From Phytophthora sp. 'mugwort' (Eukaryota > Oomycota > Peronosporomycetes > Peronosporales > Peronosporaceae), in the NCBI GenBank assembly GCA_033558025.1, contig JAUCEF010000003.1, positions 124,001 to 188,000 on the forward strand: DNA of 64,000 nucleotides, given 5' to 3'. This document shows positions 53,614-63,940 of this stretch, piece after piece. The position numbers were made by a program, and so were the translations under genes. Within the stretch, counting starts at the first letter, position 1; every line of letters begins with the position of its first letter. The notes beneath the pieces were generated by a model. It did not search any database, was not told the DNA's origin, and was given only the letters and a program-made list of their open reading frames with translations.

Positions 53614-54156
53614 ATGATGGACGCGTTGCGCGCGCAGAAGCAGAAGCTGCTGGACCCGGAGAGCGGCCAGCCGACGGAGGGTTCCCCTGGGGCTAATACC
53701 GGTTTCTGGCTGTGTCCGAGTCTGTCGTACCAGGAGCGCGTCATCGGCTGCATCACGTGCTTCATGCTGGGCTTCCTGCTGTCGCTGGGCTCGACCTTCC
53801 GCTTGGCCAAGTTGGTGCACGGCAACCCGGCGCCGTTCGCCATCGCGTACACGATCGGCAATCTCTTGTCCATCGGCTGCACAACCTTCTTCGTGGGGCC
53901 CTGGAAACAGGTGCAGACCATGTTTCATTCCAAGCGCCGCTACTCAGCCCTGGTTTACGTCGTCTTCATCTTCGTGACGCTGTTATTGTGCTTCTCTCCA
54001 CACATCCATCATCGCATGTTATTCGTGCTGTTGTCAGTGCTTGTGCAGTTCCTGGCGCTCATCTGGTACACGTTGTCGTACGTACCTTACGGCCGCAGTA
54101 TCGCCAAGAGCTGCTGCAAACGCGCCCTCGGCTTGGCCTCGGACGACGACGTGTAA
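53614..54156 (+). CDS. SFT2-type vesicle transport protein
   Basis: The 180-residue protein has a cytosolic N-terminus and four membrane segments at about residues 45-70, 76-98, 108-132 and 135-155 (ERVIGCITCFMLGFLLSLGS, FAIAYTIGNLLSIGCTTFFV, YSALVYVVFIFVTLLLCFSP, LLSVLVQFLALIWYTLSYVP). FxxxYTxGNLLSxGxTxFxxGPxxQ and the YxxSYxPYGR-like end are the SFT2/Got1 family pattern. These Golgi proteins assist fusion of endosome-derived vesicles with the late Golgi. A cluster of C-terminal Cys and Lys (SIAKSCCKRALG) follows. It is convergent with the Pkr1-like gene and divergent from Nup160. Confidence 0.9.
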   Translation: MMDALRAQKQKLLDPESGQPTEGSPGANTGFWLCPSLSYQERVIGCITCFMLGFLLSLGSTFRLAKLVHGNPAPFAIAYTIGNLLSIGCTTFFVGPWKQVQTMFHSKRRYSALVYVVFIFVTLLLCFSPHIHHRMLFVLLSVLVQFLALIWYTLSYVPYGRSIAKSCCKRALGLASDDDV

Positions 54157-54297
54157 AGACACAGAACTGCGTATAGGCCACCAACTAGTGGATAATAGTT
54201 ATAAGTCAATGCAAAAGAGGTGGCAAGAGCTATTAACCGGTTGTGTCAGTCTCTGTATGGTTGTTTGTTTTGTGTCCTCCTTGACTTGCTGCTGATC

Positions 54298-54573
54298 TTA
54301 GTCCGTCTTAGCTCTTGTGCTGGGCTCCTGTTTCTTCTTGCCACCTTCCGCCACCTGCGTGTGTTTGATGTTGTTTGCCTCGATAATGAACCAGTTAATT
54401 GAAACCGTGAGTCCCACCACGAGGAAGAGCAGCACGAACACGTGGTACGAGTCCTCCAGCTCCGTGTAGATGACCGCCAGCATCACAAAGAACAGCAGTA
54501 CTAGCACCACATTCAGTGCGACCACAAATTCACGACTGCCAGGCCGCAGTACATTCTGTAGCGCTCCCCCCAT
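54298..54573 (-). CDS. Pkr1-like ER membrane protein
   Basis: The 91-residue protein has two membrane segments, about residues 17-38 (VVALNVVLVLLFFVMLAVIY) and 45-64 (VFVLLFLVVGLTVSINWFII), preceded by ALQNVLRPGSR. The LxPG start and the INWFI end of the second segment match Pkr1, a small ER factor that helps assemble the V-ATPase membrane sector in yeast. Length and topology agree (Pkr1 is about 120 residues in yeast). The C-terminal tail is lysine-rich, as expected of an ER-retained protein. Function by homology only. Confidence 0.65.
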   Translation of the reverse strand: MGGALQNVLRPGSREFVVALNVVLVLLFFVMLAVIYTELEDSYHVFVLLFLVVGLTVSINWFIIEANNIKHTQVAEGGKKKQEPSTRAKTD

Positions 54574-54730
54574 AGCTGGACGAGCTTAGATCCGCTTGAT
54601 ACGCTTCGGTGGCTATTTATTTTGTGTAGATAATCAATCGCTCGAAAATAATGACAACTAATTTGCGGGTGAAGTAACGTTAAAGTAACGTAAACCCGCG
54701 ACTCAATTTTGAACTGAAATTCGCGCCACG

Positions 54731-55730
54731 ATGGATATGTCGAAGCTACTGAACGAGACCGAGGAGCCGGTACCCAGCGACACCACCACGATCGACATGT
54801 CATCAACATTGCCGCCATTTGCCAGTATTTCCTCTTCTCCGTCTGCCGTCGAGATTCCGATCCCAAATACCTTCTTGGTGCCGAGTTACGCGCCTCCGAC
54901 GTTCCATTTCACGACTTCATTCTCCTTCAGTGCTGCTGTTATCGCTGACGCAATTGCCCACCCACCGCCAAACACTCTGCAAGTTTCTAGAAATGAGAGT
55001 GAAAGTGAAGACGACTTCGACGAAGACGACCCTGCGTGGGCCAAGTGGAACTGCAACCAAATCCGCACCAAGATCCGCAAGGTTCCTGGGCGTCAAAGAG
55101 ATGACGCAGACGGCCTTCCTCAAACTCATCGATGTCAACCCAAATTCATACTGCAGATTCATGAACATGAGAGGACCGTACGCGGATGACGGTAAATTCA
55201 CGTACGAAGGTGCAGTCATTTTCTTCTATCGACGTGAGCATAAGGAAATAGAGGAGAAGGCTAAGCTCAAGGCCATGAATCCCAAGGACAGGACACGCAA
55301 AGTTGCGGAAGAAAAAAAAATCAAGGTGAAAAGAACCAAAATTGGAGCTGAATTGCTGAAAAGGATTGAGGGTGTGGAGCTATCAGGTATGGACGACGAC
55401 GGCACCGTGCCAGTATTTGACGATCGCGACGAGAGTCGAAGAAAATCAACTTTTTCCTGGGTGAAGGATTGGTGACAAAGACAGCTTCCTCCGTGCATTG
55501 AGCGACGTGAACAGCAACAGTCTTCGGAGCTTTATGGGGTTAAAGCGGGGGCTCACTTCTGGCGCGGCCAACGTCGTATACCGCACAGCTTATGCGTTCT
55601 TTGAAAGGAAGCGAATTTTGTGGAAGGCAAGGAGAAGACCAACAAGCGTTTGGCAATCGAGAATTTGCAAGGACCCGATGGCTTTCCTTTAGACCACAGC
55701 CAACCTGGCATTTTATATCAAAGGTCTTGA
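54731..55730 (+). pseudogene. DUF7726-like gene, most complete copy, frame-broken
   Basis: ATG 54731 opens a Ser/Pro-rich leader and an acidic segment (SESEDDFDEDDPAWAKWNCN). Module 1 starts NCNQIRTKIRK and continues after a one-base shift near 55080 as FLGVKEMTQTAFLKLI with SYCRFMNMRGPY and AVIFFYRREHK. The linker is lysine-rich. Module 2 (VPVFDDRDESRRKS) shifts again near 55448 and continues as FLRALSDVNSNSLRSFMGLK, GAANVVYRTAYAFFERKRI, then shifts a third time near 55620 before ending at 55730. The two-module layout is shared with the copies at 43919 and 47705. Two modules of NCDxIRxK(I) plus N-S-x-x-R/Y-F suggest a helix-turn-helix-like fold, unproven. Confidence 0.65.
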
Positions 55731-57297
55731 ACGGTAATTGACCGCGAAGAGAACCCCCCGCTGGAAGGCAGATGCAACAAATCAACAGCAAGATCATTAC
55801 AAATTCAAAAGTTTGGTTTTTGCTTCATTTAATGAAAAGGTGAGATCGGCTGTACAGTGTAGCCCAACAATATATGACTACAGTATAACCTGCCTCCTGC
55901 CTTTGATAATTAAGCTGAATAGGCAGAGAATACAGGCACTGACCACACTCCATCGCTTCTGGCCCCGCAAGCTCCAGACTACAGAGGCACCTTTATCCTG
56001 GGTAAGGTCTTGTTATTACAAAAACATTACTTAAGTAATGTTTAGTAGTTAAGTATGTGCTAGCCAGTGAATATCGATTTTTGCAGCTTTGGCCTCAAAA
56101 AGTCTTCCTTTGCTGGCAAGAAGGCTGAGAAGGGGGTCATGTCTGCTTGCAAATCGATTCTCGACTTCAAAGTGTCGTTATTGAGACGACTACAGTACTT
56201 CTATAATCCTCGTAGAAAATTGGTTGAGGTACTTGCGACGTAGCGTCCTTGGGAACTCTTTGCAACATGCCTAGTCGCCAATGTTGTCTATTTTGTAATA
56301 ACATCTCACAAGATTTATTGCATTATTTATTGTAGCAGGCTCTGCTAAGCAGAGAGTCATTTCAGCTACCATCGAATGTAGTAGATTCTCACCGAATGGG
56401 TGTGACTTGGACCAATCGATTGCTTGGCTATATATCACTGCTGTATTCGGTAAAAAACGGAGCGATGTTGTTTTCACCACTACAAAGCAATTGCGCGCTC
56501 TGTGCTGTAAATGTGAACACAGCGGAGAGCTCAGGGAGTCTTTGTCAGCTTGGTTTGCTCGCATGAAACCAGAGCAACAACAAGACCTAAATTATAGACG
56601 AGCATCAAATAACAAAATTCCAGTACATCATTAGGAGTCTTGAAAACATGCAGCTATTGGCGCGGGGCGCAACTTGGGTCCGAAACAATGCAGATTGCCT
56701 GTGGATGCCCGGAAGTTTTGAAGCAAGCGGGTTGCAACTACTGAAGCTTTCATCGTACCTACATGTGTATATGTACTGTACAATAGGCATATAAGCATTT
56801 TCTCACTCGAGAGCAGTTAAGGACCTCTTATAAAGGGCAAAGCCCGTTCTCGCTGAAATTTATGCTATGATCACTAACTAAATGCCATTGTTGTTGCTTT
56901 ACATTGCACATGTTCTCGCACACGCCAGATGGGCGACGTTGCAGCCGCAATAAGAACGTATGAAGCCAACTGGTCACAAAGATTTTGGTTTTCCCTCGGA
57001 GCTTATTATCTACAACCAACTCATCGGGGCTGCCGACAAAATAGCATCACCCCGTTCGTGGCGTTTTATCACTGGGAGCATTGCAGATGGAGAGATGGAG
57101 TCGTAGGATTCCCCCATCAGGCGCGATCCCGTGAACGACGACCTCATCACTGTACAGGGACTCGCTATTTTAGTCGCTTGTCAGCTTTAAAAATAGCAAT
57201 TCTCCTTCACTTGCCCGTTTGCACTTGTGTCATCACTAAAGTCTTGGGAGGTTGACGCTACGGGAAGCCGAGTCTTTTATCTTGACTTTTTGCAGAC
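55731..57297. other. 1.5-kb intergenic region, no supported gene
   Basis: Short frames at 56407-56634 and 56929-57255 have no recognisable motif. Immediately before the CFAP96 start codon the sequence ttgactttttgcagac looks like a splice acceptor, so a non-coding first exon of that gene may lie in the last few hundred bases. Confidence 0.5.
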
Positions 57298-58311
57298 ATG
57301 GCAACGGAGCCCAAAGCATCTCGTGATGGTGGCTTCAGTGACCCGAGCTTCGTGACTGTCGGTGATCCGTACAATCAAAAGAAACCCAAGGAGCGAGGGC
57401 TGGGTGGCGACTTGAAGCCATTCCTCACATGTCCGCCGAAAAAGGGTCAACTAGCTGCTACTTTTGGTCCCGGCTTCCCAAAATATGATCCATTAGGTGG
57501 TGAATACGCGGAACAGTACAAACTGGAGGCTCGTCGTCGGCTTGAAAATACGAAAAAGTTTGTCAAGCCCAACGGATTCATATACTCAAATCCTTCACAA
57601 AACCACACGGGCTCGGGTGATTACTATGGAGCATTCGGCAAGTTCGAGCGTGATGAAGACGATATTAAGAAAGTCATCCAGGAAAATGCTGCACCACGAC
57701 CCAATCCGAAAGACAAACAATTCGAGAAGAAAAATGCGTTGACGAACCCGGGCCGTCGTGGCACCTTCGGGTATGCTGGTACTTTGATTGGCGGAAACCT
57801 CCCTGCTATGGACGCCGACTTTGGGTCGGAGCGGCGAGCAGCACAAATTCTCGAAGCAAAGCACCACGCGGCAATTGGTGACCGCAAGCCATTCAAATCT
57901 ACCACAGAAGGAGTAGATTTCTTCGATAGTCAAGAGCACGTTGCAGCATCACGTATCATGGGCTGGGATGACCAGTGTCTGGCCAAACCGCCAGGCGCGC
58001 AAGAACTTATGAACCCTAAGGAACGCGCAGCAGCTCGCGCCCCAACGTACAAACCTTGGAAGCCCAATCACCCGATCAAAGAAGGCGAGGAAGGCACATT
58101 CGAGAAGTTTCCAGAACGATTGCCAGAGCCGTACGACGAAGCCAAGGTGAATCGTGCCATGCTGCCCAATCGGCGTAACCCCGTCAAGATAGCGACCAAG
58201 GACTTACCCGACGCGTTGCGTGAACGAAAAGCCTTTAAACCAAGCAGCGGATCAAAGACTAAGCTCAGTCGGGGCACCTGTCTGCTAGGCATCTCCAAGC
58301 ACCACCTTTAA
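57298..58311 (+). CDS. Cilia- and flagella-associated protein 96 (C4orf47 family)
   Basis: The 337-residue single-exon protein matches the CFAP96/UPF0602 family. It has FVTVGDPYNQKK near residue 18, FxxxFGPGFPKYDPLGGEY, LENTKKFVKPNGFIYSNPSQ, GSGDYYGAFG, KNALTNPGRRGTFGYAGTLIGG, FKSTTEGVDFFDS, and the AATKDLPDALRERK-like C-terminal end. These are short, repeated, glycine- and proline-rich blocks rather than a folded enzyme. Family members are found in flagellated eukaryotes and localise to axonemal or centrosomal structures. Its presence supports a zoospore-forming organism. The start codon lies two bases after a splice-acceptor-like gcag. Confidence 0.85.
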   Translation: MATEPKASRDGGFSDPSFVTVGDPYNQKKPKERGLGGDLKPFLTCPPKKGQLAATFGPGFPKYDPLGGEYAEQYKLEARRRLENTKKFVKPNGFIYSNPSQNHTGSGDYYGAFGKFERDEDDIKKVIQENAAPRPNPKDKQFEKKNALTNPGRRGTFGYAGTLIGGNLPAMDADFGSERRAAQILEAKHHAAIGDRKPFKSTTEGVDFFDSQEHVAASRIMGWDDQCLAKPPGAQELMNPKERAAARAPTYKPWKPNHPIKEGEEGTFEKFPERLPEPYDEAKVNRAMLPNRRNPVKIATKDLPDALRERKAFKPSSGSKTKLSRGTCLLGISKHHL

Positions 58312-58385
58312 AATTTCCCCAATCCACTGTCTCCCTTAAGTGAAGCCCTCATCTATTTGTTACCATTCTTACCGTTCTGCTCTCC

Positions 58386-59369
58386 TCAAGCGTCCGTCTT
58401 GGTAGCAAGAGCAACTGAACACAACCTCGCCACCAGCCCATGAATCTGCAACAACGTCGACACTCCGTCCGCGATGCACATGTGCGTGGCTCCAATCAAC
58501 TTAATGAACTCGAGCTTCAACTTCTCGTCCTCCATGGGCAGCGCCTTGCACACCCTGAAGATCGTTCCAATGATATCCAGCGACGAGTATCCGCTCTTCC
58601 AGAGCGCGACGGCCTGTTTCTCCGCGCCATCCATCTCTCCCTTGGCACAGTGACTCAAGATCTCCCTCACGACCGCTGGGTGGGGCTGGTCGCAAACCTT
58701 GAACACGTTCTCGTCACTGACAAAGTTAAATCCACTGGCCGTGGCTTGTAAGTTATTAAGCGCATTACGCATGTCTCCCTCGGCAGTGAAGATGAGCGCA
58801 GCTAGCCCCTCCTCCTTGTAGCCAACGTTCTCCTCCTGACAGACCGTCAGCAGGCGACGCAGCAGCATCTCGTCGGACAGCCGCGTGAAGCGCAGGATGG
58901 CACAGCGACTCTGGATGGGCTCGATGATCTTAGTCGAGTTGTTGCAGGCCAGAGCGAAACGCGTGGTGGCCGAAAAGATCTCCATGGTGCGACGCAGTGC
59001 CTGCTGGGCTGCGGCTGTCATGGAGTCAGCCTCGTCCAAGATGACGATCTTGTGACGGCCCGGGGGAAGCGTCACCTTCTGCTGCGCGAACATTTTGATC
59101 TTGTTGCGCACTGTGTCGATGCCGCGGTCATCAGACGCGTTAAGCTCCAGCACCGCCTGCTTGACGCTGGCGCCGAGCAGCTCACGCGCGAGACAGAGGA
59201 TGCTCGTGGTCTTGCCCGTTCCCGGCGGTCCCGAGAGGATCAGATTCGTCATGTTGCCCGCCCGCGCCATCGCCTGTAGACTCGCGATCGTGTCGCGGTT
59301 GCCCACCACGTCTGCCAGCACATGCGGTCGGTACTTCTCCACCCATGGCGCCTCGAAGTCGTCCGCCAT
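58386..59369 (-). CDS. Replication factor C small subunit (RFC2/Rfc4 type)
   Basis: The 327-residue AAA+ protein loads the PCNA sliding clamp as part of the RFC complex. The RFC box reads [17 protein letters not shown] at residues 8-24. Walker A is GPPGTGKT (47-54), Walker [11 protein letters not shown] with DEAD at 112-115, sensor 1 [20 protein letters not shown] includes the SRC arginine-finger motif at 154-156, and sensor 2 is [12 protein letters not shown]. The C-terminal collar domain follows. ATG 59369 gives the usual length; a longer upstream frame starts at ATG 59603 but runs into the neighbouring gene and adds a non-conserved leader. [20 protein letters not shown] at the C-terminus is typical of RFC2/Rfc4 orthologues. 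Confidence 0.93.
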   Translation of the reverse strand: MADDFEAPWVEKYRPHVLADVVGNRDTIASLQAMARAGNMTNLILSGPPGTGKTTSILCLARELLGASVKQAVLELNASDDRGIDTVRNKIKMFAQQKVTLPPGRHKIVILDEADSMTAAAQQALRRTMEIFSATTRFALACNNSTKIIEPIQSRCAILRFTRLSDEMLLRRLLTVCQEENVGYKEEGLAALIFTAEGDMRNALNNLQATASGFNFVSDENVFKVCDQPHPAVVREILSHCAKGEMDGAEKQAVALWKSGYSSLDIIGTIFRVCKALPMEDEKLKLEFIKLIGATHMCIADGVSTLLQIHGLVARLCSVALATKTDA

Positions 59370-59555
59370 GAGCAACTTGGTTGACTTGTTTGGCGCGCTG
59401 GGCAAAATGGCGTGTGATACGTAATGTATGTTGGTTACATATGTGATGTGAAGCACATGAAGCTGACATTTAGCTAGCTTCAACAGTATCCTACTGCTGA
59501 GAAACGTCTTGGCGACCACAAGTGGAGCGAGCAGCAGACGCAGCAACTGGAGACC
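59370..59555. promoter_or_regulatory. Bidirectional promoter of RFC and IFRD genes
   Basis: Start codons of the two divergent genes are 186 bases apart. On the minus strand tcacacgccattttgcc (59401-59417) resembles the oomycete initiator and lies 32 bases upstream of the RFC start. Confidence 0.5.
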
Positions 59556-60998
59556 ATGATGCGTGCCGGGAAGGGGACGCGCGCCAAGCAGCTGCATCCG
59601 CATCAGCGTCGCCGGCTGTCGGAGGAGGGAAAGCGGCTGCTGCGGACCGCGTTGGCCGCGGGTAGCGACGGTGGCGAGGACGGATCCATCGACTACAGCG
59701 TCATCACGAATCGCGACGACTCGTCGGTCGAGTCAGAGCTCGAGAGCGTACTACAATGGGAGCAGCAGCAAGAGGATGTCCCAGGAGGAGGAGGAGGAGG
59801 ACGCAAAGGGCGCGGAAAGAAGGGGAAAGGCGACGACGAAGAGGACGCGGCGGAGACGGAGGACGACGACCTGGAAGGCGCCATGGAGGAGCTCACGGAG
59901 AAGAGAGACACCACTAAAATCGCGGCACTTGTGAAGATCCTGGCCATGCTACGAGCCGAGGTCATGAGTGACCGAGTGCAGACGTCCAAGGTGACGCTGA
60001 CGTCGCATACACTCGGGTGTCTTAAGAAGCGAGCCAAGGAGTCGAGCAGCATGGCACTTCGAGTTCTGAGTGTGGTGGCGATTACGCTTGGTGCCGATGA
60101 GCTGGAATTCTACAAGGATATCTTGTCACCTGTACAGAGGATCTTCACGGACAGAGGTGACAGCACGCTGCGTATGGAGGCAGTGTACGCGTTGAGTGTC
60201 GCCTGCTTTGTGTGCTGTCCGGACGACGAGGCCAAGTGGGGGCTACTGGAGGTGCTCGGAAACTTTCTGGTGGCAGCAAAAGATGCAGAAGACGATGGAC
60301 ATGATGAAAAGGAGTTCCCGGAGACACTTACCATTGCAGTGATGGAGTGCTGGGCGTTTCTCACCAGCTATTTCAACCCGTCAGTCATAGTCGGCAAGGT
60401 GTATAACGCGCAGTCTATTGTCCATGGTCATGTGGCGGCTTTAGCAAGTTTTGTCCGAGGTGGAACAAATCCTTCAGTCCGGGCTTGTGCATGTGAAGTG
60501 CTAGCGCTTCTTGTGCAGTTCAAGTACATCACGGCAGGGGGACACGGCTGGACTTATTCTCACGAGTCTGCTGGAAGTATCATCAGTGGCCTGGATTCGC
60601 GCATTGAGGCGTATATGCGCGAGTCAGGTAAGAGCATTGGTAAGAAGAACCGGAAGGCCCAGCGCTCGATGCTAAAGGAAGTGCTGGAGACCCTACAGAC
60701 AGGAGAGGGACCCCACAAGGAGCTGCAGGCTGAAGGTGAGACTCTGACCATTTCCACCTGGAGTCGCTTCTTCCAGGCACATGTGCTCCGTCGCGCACTA
60801 CAGTCTGGCTTTCAGACGCATCTCGTGGAGAACGATGTGCTGCGCGACGTTTTCGAAGTCACAGAGAACGCCAATGCAAAGATCGGTCTGGTGTCCACTG
60901 TTAAGCGTCGTGCCGACCTTAAGGCGAAGGCAGTCCACAAGCGGAATGACATATCCCGCAAAGGCCAAGCACAGAACGCCTTCCTTTTCGACGAGTAG
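59556..60998 (+). CDS. Interferon-related developmental regulator (IFRD) family protein
   Basis: The 480-residue single-exon protein starts with a basic and then acidic, Gly-rich disordered region (residues 1-110). The IFRD N-terminal helical repeat region runs from about 112 to 350 ([80 protein letters not shown]). The IFRD C-terminal domain at about 385-440 contains [20 protein letters not shown] and the [20 protein letters not shown] block. Members are linked to transcriptional co-regulation and to ribosome binding in animals and plants; the oomycete role is unknown. The gene shares its promoter with RFC. Confidence 0.88.
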   Translation: MMRAGKGTRAKQLHPHQRRRLSEEGKRLLRTALAAGSDGGEDGSIDYSVITNRDDSSVESELESVLQWEQQQEDVPGGGGGGRKGRGKKGKGDDEEDAAETEDDDLEGAMEELTEKRDTTKIAALVKILAMLRAEVMSDRVQTSKVTLTSHTLGCLKKRAKESSSMALRVLSVVAITLGADELEFYKDILSPVQRIFTDRGDSTLRMEAVYALSVACFVCCPDDEAKWGLLEVLGNFLVAAKDAEDDGHDEKEFPETLTIAVMECWAFLTSYFNPSVIVGKVYNAQSIVHGHVAALASFVRGGTNPSVRACACEVLALLVQFKYITAGGHGWTYSHESAGSIISGLDSRIEAYMRESGKSIGKKNRKAQRSMLKEVLETLQTGEGPHKELQAEGETLTISTWSRFFQAHVLRRALQSGFQTHLVENDVLRDVFEVTENANAKIGLVSTVKRRADLKAKAVHKRNDISRKGQAQNAFLFDE

Positions 60999-61187
60999 TA
61001 ACACCGTGGCATTCTGTTGTCAACAAGGAAGTACTGCTAGCACGCAGTGACAGAAGGAAGATAACATAGGCTACAGACCCCCACTCCAATGGAAAGAGTC
61101 GGGTTCCTTTGGTTATCTACTGGTTCACTAGCAAAGTAACCGAGATCTGAGCCTGAAGTAGCTTGGAAGTCTGCTCAAGTGGGTTGT

Positions 61188-62136
61188 CTACTTGCCGAGC
61201 AGCTGGCGCAAAGCATCCTGTTCCTCCTTGGTCTCGGCCGCGAGAATCTGTCGGTTGTCAACAATCTTGAGCAGCTCGCCGGTCTTGGTCACCTGCACGA
61301 TAAGGTACACGTACTCATTCTTCTTCATGTTTTGGTTCACCTCAGCAAACACGTAAGCGTGACCAGAGGGGCCCTTGATGTTGTACTTAATGCGAAGACG
61401 CGGTGTGCCGTCCTTGGCCGTCAGGTTCACGTGCTCAATGCGGTTACGACGACCTTCACGGTGGCCACCGTGGTCGTGGCCGTAGCCGTGGATCGGCAGA
61501 CCGAGACGCGACGCCACCTGTAAAAGTTCCAATAACCACATCAGCCTCCAACCCTTCAAATTTGACTTAAGAGTCCTGCATCCACGTACATCCGTGTTAT
61601 CTGAGACGAAGTTCAGCGACTCGCTGAAGAGGCCGTTGGGGCTCATGCGGCTGCGCAACCACCAAATCATCTGTCAGAACCTCTCCAATAATCCCCCACC
61701 ACTTCAACGCCCACGTACTTGGGTAGAAGCTCACGAGCGACGAAGTAAACACCGACAGCGCCCAGACCAATTAGGCCGAGCCAGAAGCCACCGGTGGCCG
61801 TGGCCGTCACCTTCTCGTAGGGGGTGAGCACCAACGCGTCCGGAGCCTTCTGTCCCTCCTGGGTAGCTTGCGCGGCGGGCTATCGTTACCGCCACAACAA
61901 AAATAATTGTATAATCCAATAATTCCCGTCAGAGCCCGCAACTGCATAGCAATTCCCTGCCAAGCCGATCGAAGCGAGCACGTTACCTTCTCCGGGTTTA
62001 GACGGGACCGCGTGGACGTGAAGTAGCGCGTGTATGCCGCCGGACGACGAGCCAGCACCTGCAGTACGCGCGAGCGCTTCTCAAGCGCTGACTTCTGCGC
62101 GACGCGGACGGCAGGGGCGGACAGAAATCGCAGCAT
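61188..62136 (-). CDS. Tim21-like mitochondrial import subunit, four exons
   Basis: Exons 62136-61987, 61879-61719, 61650-61590 and 61517-61188 give 233 residues. Introns are 107, 68 and 72 bp; all have GT-AG ends (donors gtaacgtgct, gtacgtgggc, gtacgtggat) and the phases 0, 2 and 0 fit. The N-terminus is a mitochondrial targeting peptide (MLRFLSAPAVRVAQKSALEK). One membrane segment follows in exon 2 (GFWLGLIGLGAVGVYFVARE). The C-terminal intermembrane-space domain has the TIM21 fold signature LRIKYNIKGPSGHAYVFAEV. Tim21 links the TIM23 presequence translocase to the outer-membrane TOM complex and to respiratory chain assembly. Confidence 0.82.
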
Positions 62137-63335
62137 TTCTTTCGATGCGTGTTACTGTAAGCGGAGCCTGATGTGTGATGGAGGATCGGTTGGGCCGTTT
62201 TGATGGTGTCGGCAAAATGTGGCAAATGGTTGTGTACGCTGATTGGCTGAAAAATGAAATGGCATGTACTGCAAAACGAGAAAGTGAACATCAACTGGAG
62301 CAAAAGTCTTTCCCATGGTCAAGTTGTCAAAAGACACCGAAGTGAGTACAGTAGTTCGGCTCATTGAAAGCGACCACAAGAACGACTCTCATGTTCTTTG
62401 ACATTTGCTGTCATAATGATCGCAACGCTAGGTCTGTCGGCTGGTGCTGCCACGGGTGTTCTTAGACTCATGCTTTGTAAACGCCACCAGAAGACTTGTC
62501 GGCGATCATGTAGCTAACTAAACCCGATGCTTGTCAAATTCACCGACCTTTAAATAATGTTTCGAGGACTCGAATTAGTATTCTATTGACGACTGTATAC
62601 TGCAGTACTCACCGAACTTCTCGATGCTCGCCATAAACATAGTCAAGAATTTGTGTCCGCAACAACAGAGCAGATAAAATGAAAAGCGTCGAATGTTTGT
62701 CACATCGTCGTGCTACATGGTCTTTGACTTGTTGACCGTCTCAGACAGAAGGGGGTAGCAGGCCTGACACAATTAAATGATCCATCTTGAGTGGTCACGG
62801 CCGGGAAATCAGTCTCGCGCTGACAGCGTCTGGTACCCGTCAAATAGTGATAACGTTTCAGAAAACGACACCGTACGACAAGCTCACATCACCAGTAAGT
62901 ATTTTGGCATTAATGGTACAGGATCGGAATGTCCGTGAGCTTCCATCCACCAATAGTTTTGTTTTGTTATTACCGCTCGAGACATTGGAACCCATGTAAG
63001 GACTGCCCGAGGCGCTGCGCAGCATCCACACGACCGATATTCATTAACCAACTGGTCAGTAAACTACATCGACACTTTGACGGCACCGTCCGAAAAAAAA
63101 AGGGATTACATATCCAACCGATTCAGCACCGAAATCCAGCCTCATTGCATTCTGGTGTTGGGTTTTGTACTGGCAGCCAGGAGATTAGTACTTGTACGGG
63201 CAAGTTGAAGTGGATATTGAAGAATGTTGGTAGCCCTCTTGTTATGCATACTTACCCCCCTCTATTCGCATACTGAGTCAGATTGGAATCCTGCGATCAT
63301 TTCTCAAGAAGCCAAGGAAGCCTCAGAACCTTTTG
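62137..63335. other. 1.2-kb divergent intergenic region
   Basis: On the left are promoter sequences for Tim21: ttgccacattttgccgac on the minus strand near 62205-62222 and an ATTGG box near 62242. No supported gene lies between 62300 and 63335. Confidence 0.5.
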
Positions 63336-63352
63336 GCATTCGCAATTCTCGT
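63336..63352 (+). promoter_or_regulatory. Initiator-like element of the BAP31-like gene
   Basis: ggcattcgcaattctcg resembles the oomycete Inr (CATT, then CAATT) and lies 17-33 bases upstream of the start codon at 63369. Confidence 0.4.
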
Positions 63353-63368
63353 CTACCCTGCAACCAAA

Positions 63369-63940
63369 ATGACGTCCACGTGGTCGTCCTTCACTTACGT
63401 CTTGCTGCCGCCTGCGGTGGCTCTGTACGTGCCGCTCGCACTGCAATCCGCCGCGTTATGGCAGATATACAACAAGTCCTTAATGTGCTCTCTAATGTAT
63501 TGGCAGCCTGCTCCTAATGACTATCCCGTTTCCGGGGCTCCTGCTTAACCGCGGCATCGTCAAGTTCGGCGACCTCGTGTTCAACATCCGCATCGGCACG
63601 CTCAGCATCTTCTCAGTCATCACGTTTGTGTCTTTTGTGGTGCTCGTGGCGCAGACGTACGATCTGCAGAAGCGCTACTCGGTGCCCCAGGAACCGCACA
63701 TCGAGGCGCACTATTCGGCGGATCTGCAGAAGAAGGCGACGCGCTGGCGATCGGAGCGCAACTGGTGGATCAGCGCGCTCACGTTCACCATTTACTGGTG
63801 CGTGTGCGAGAGGAAGAGAACGGATTAAGGATTTGTTGCCTGATGCCTGGTATGCTTTATTTTGCTGTTGTTGCAGGATGCTTCTACGCTTCCACGCCAT
63901 GAAGAAGCAGTTGCTAAAGGCGCAGCGTCACGAGGACTGA
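63369..63940 (+). CDS. BAP31-like ER membrane protein, three exons
   Basis: Exons 63369-63424, 63507-63797 and 63877-63940 give 136 residues. Introns are 82 bp (gtacgtgccg to ttggcag) and 79 bp (gtgcgtgtgc to ttgcag), both in phase 2. Splicing joins the first membrane segment (YVLLPPAVALLLLMTIPFPG), then NRGIVKFGDLVFNIRIGTLS continues into the second segment and AQTYDLQKRY, and a third segment follows KATRWRSERNWWISALTFTI. This three-helix layout and the KxxRxxSERNWxIS block match the N-terminal membrane part of BAP29/BAP31 proteins, which assist ER export of membrane proteins. The long coiled-coil tail of animal BAP31 is absent; the end is KKQLLKAQRHED. Confidence 0.75.

Noticed and set aside
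55520..56040. Possible tRNA or small RNA near the DUF7726-like remnant
   Set aside because: No cloverleaf or B-box pattern could be assembled by eye; no RNA gene could be supported anywhere in the window.
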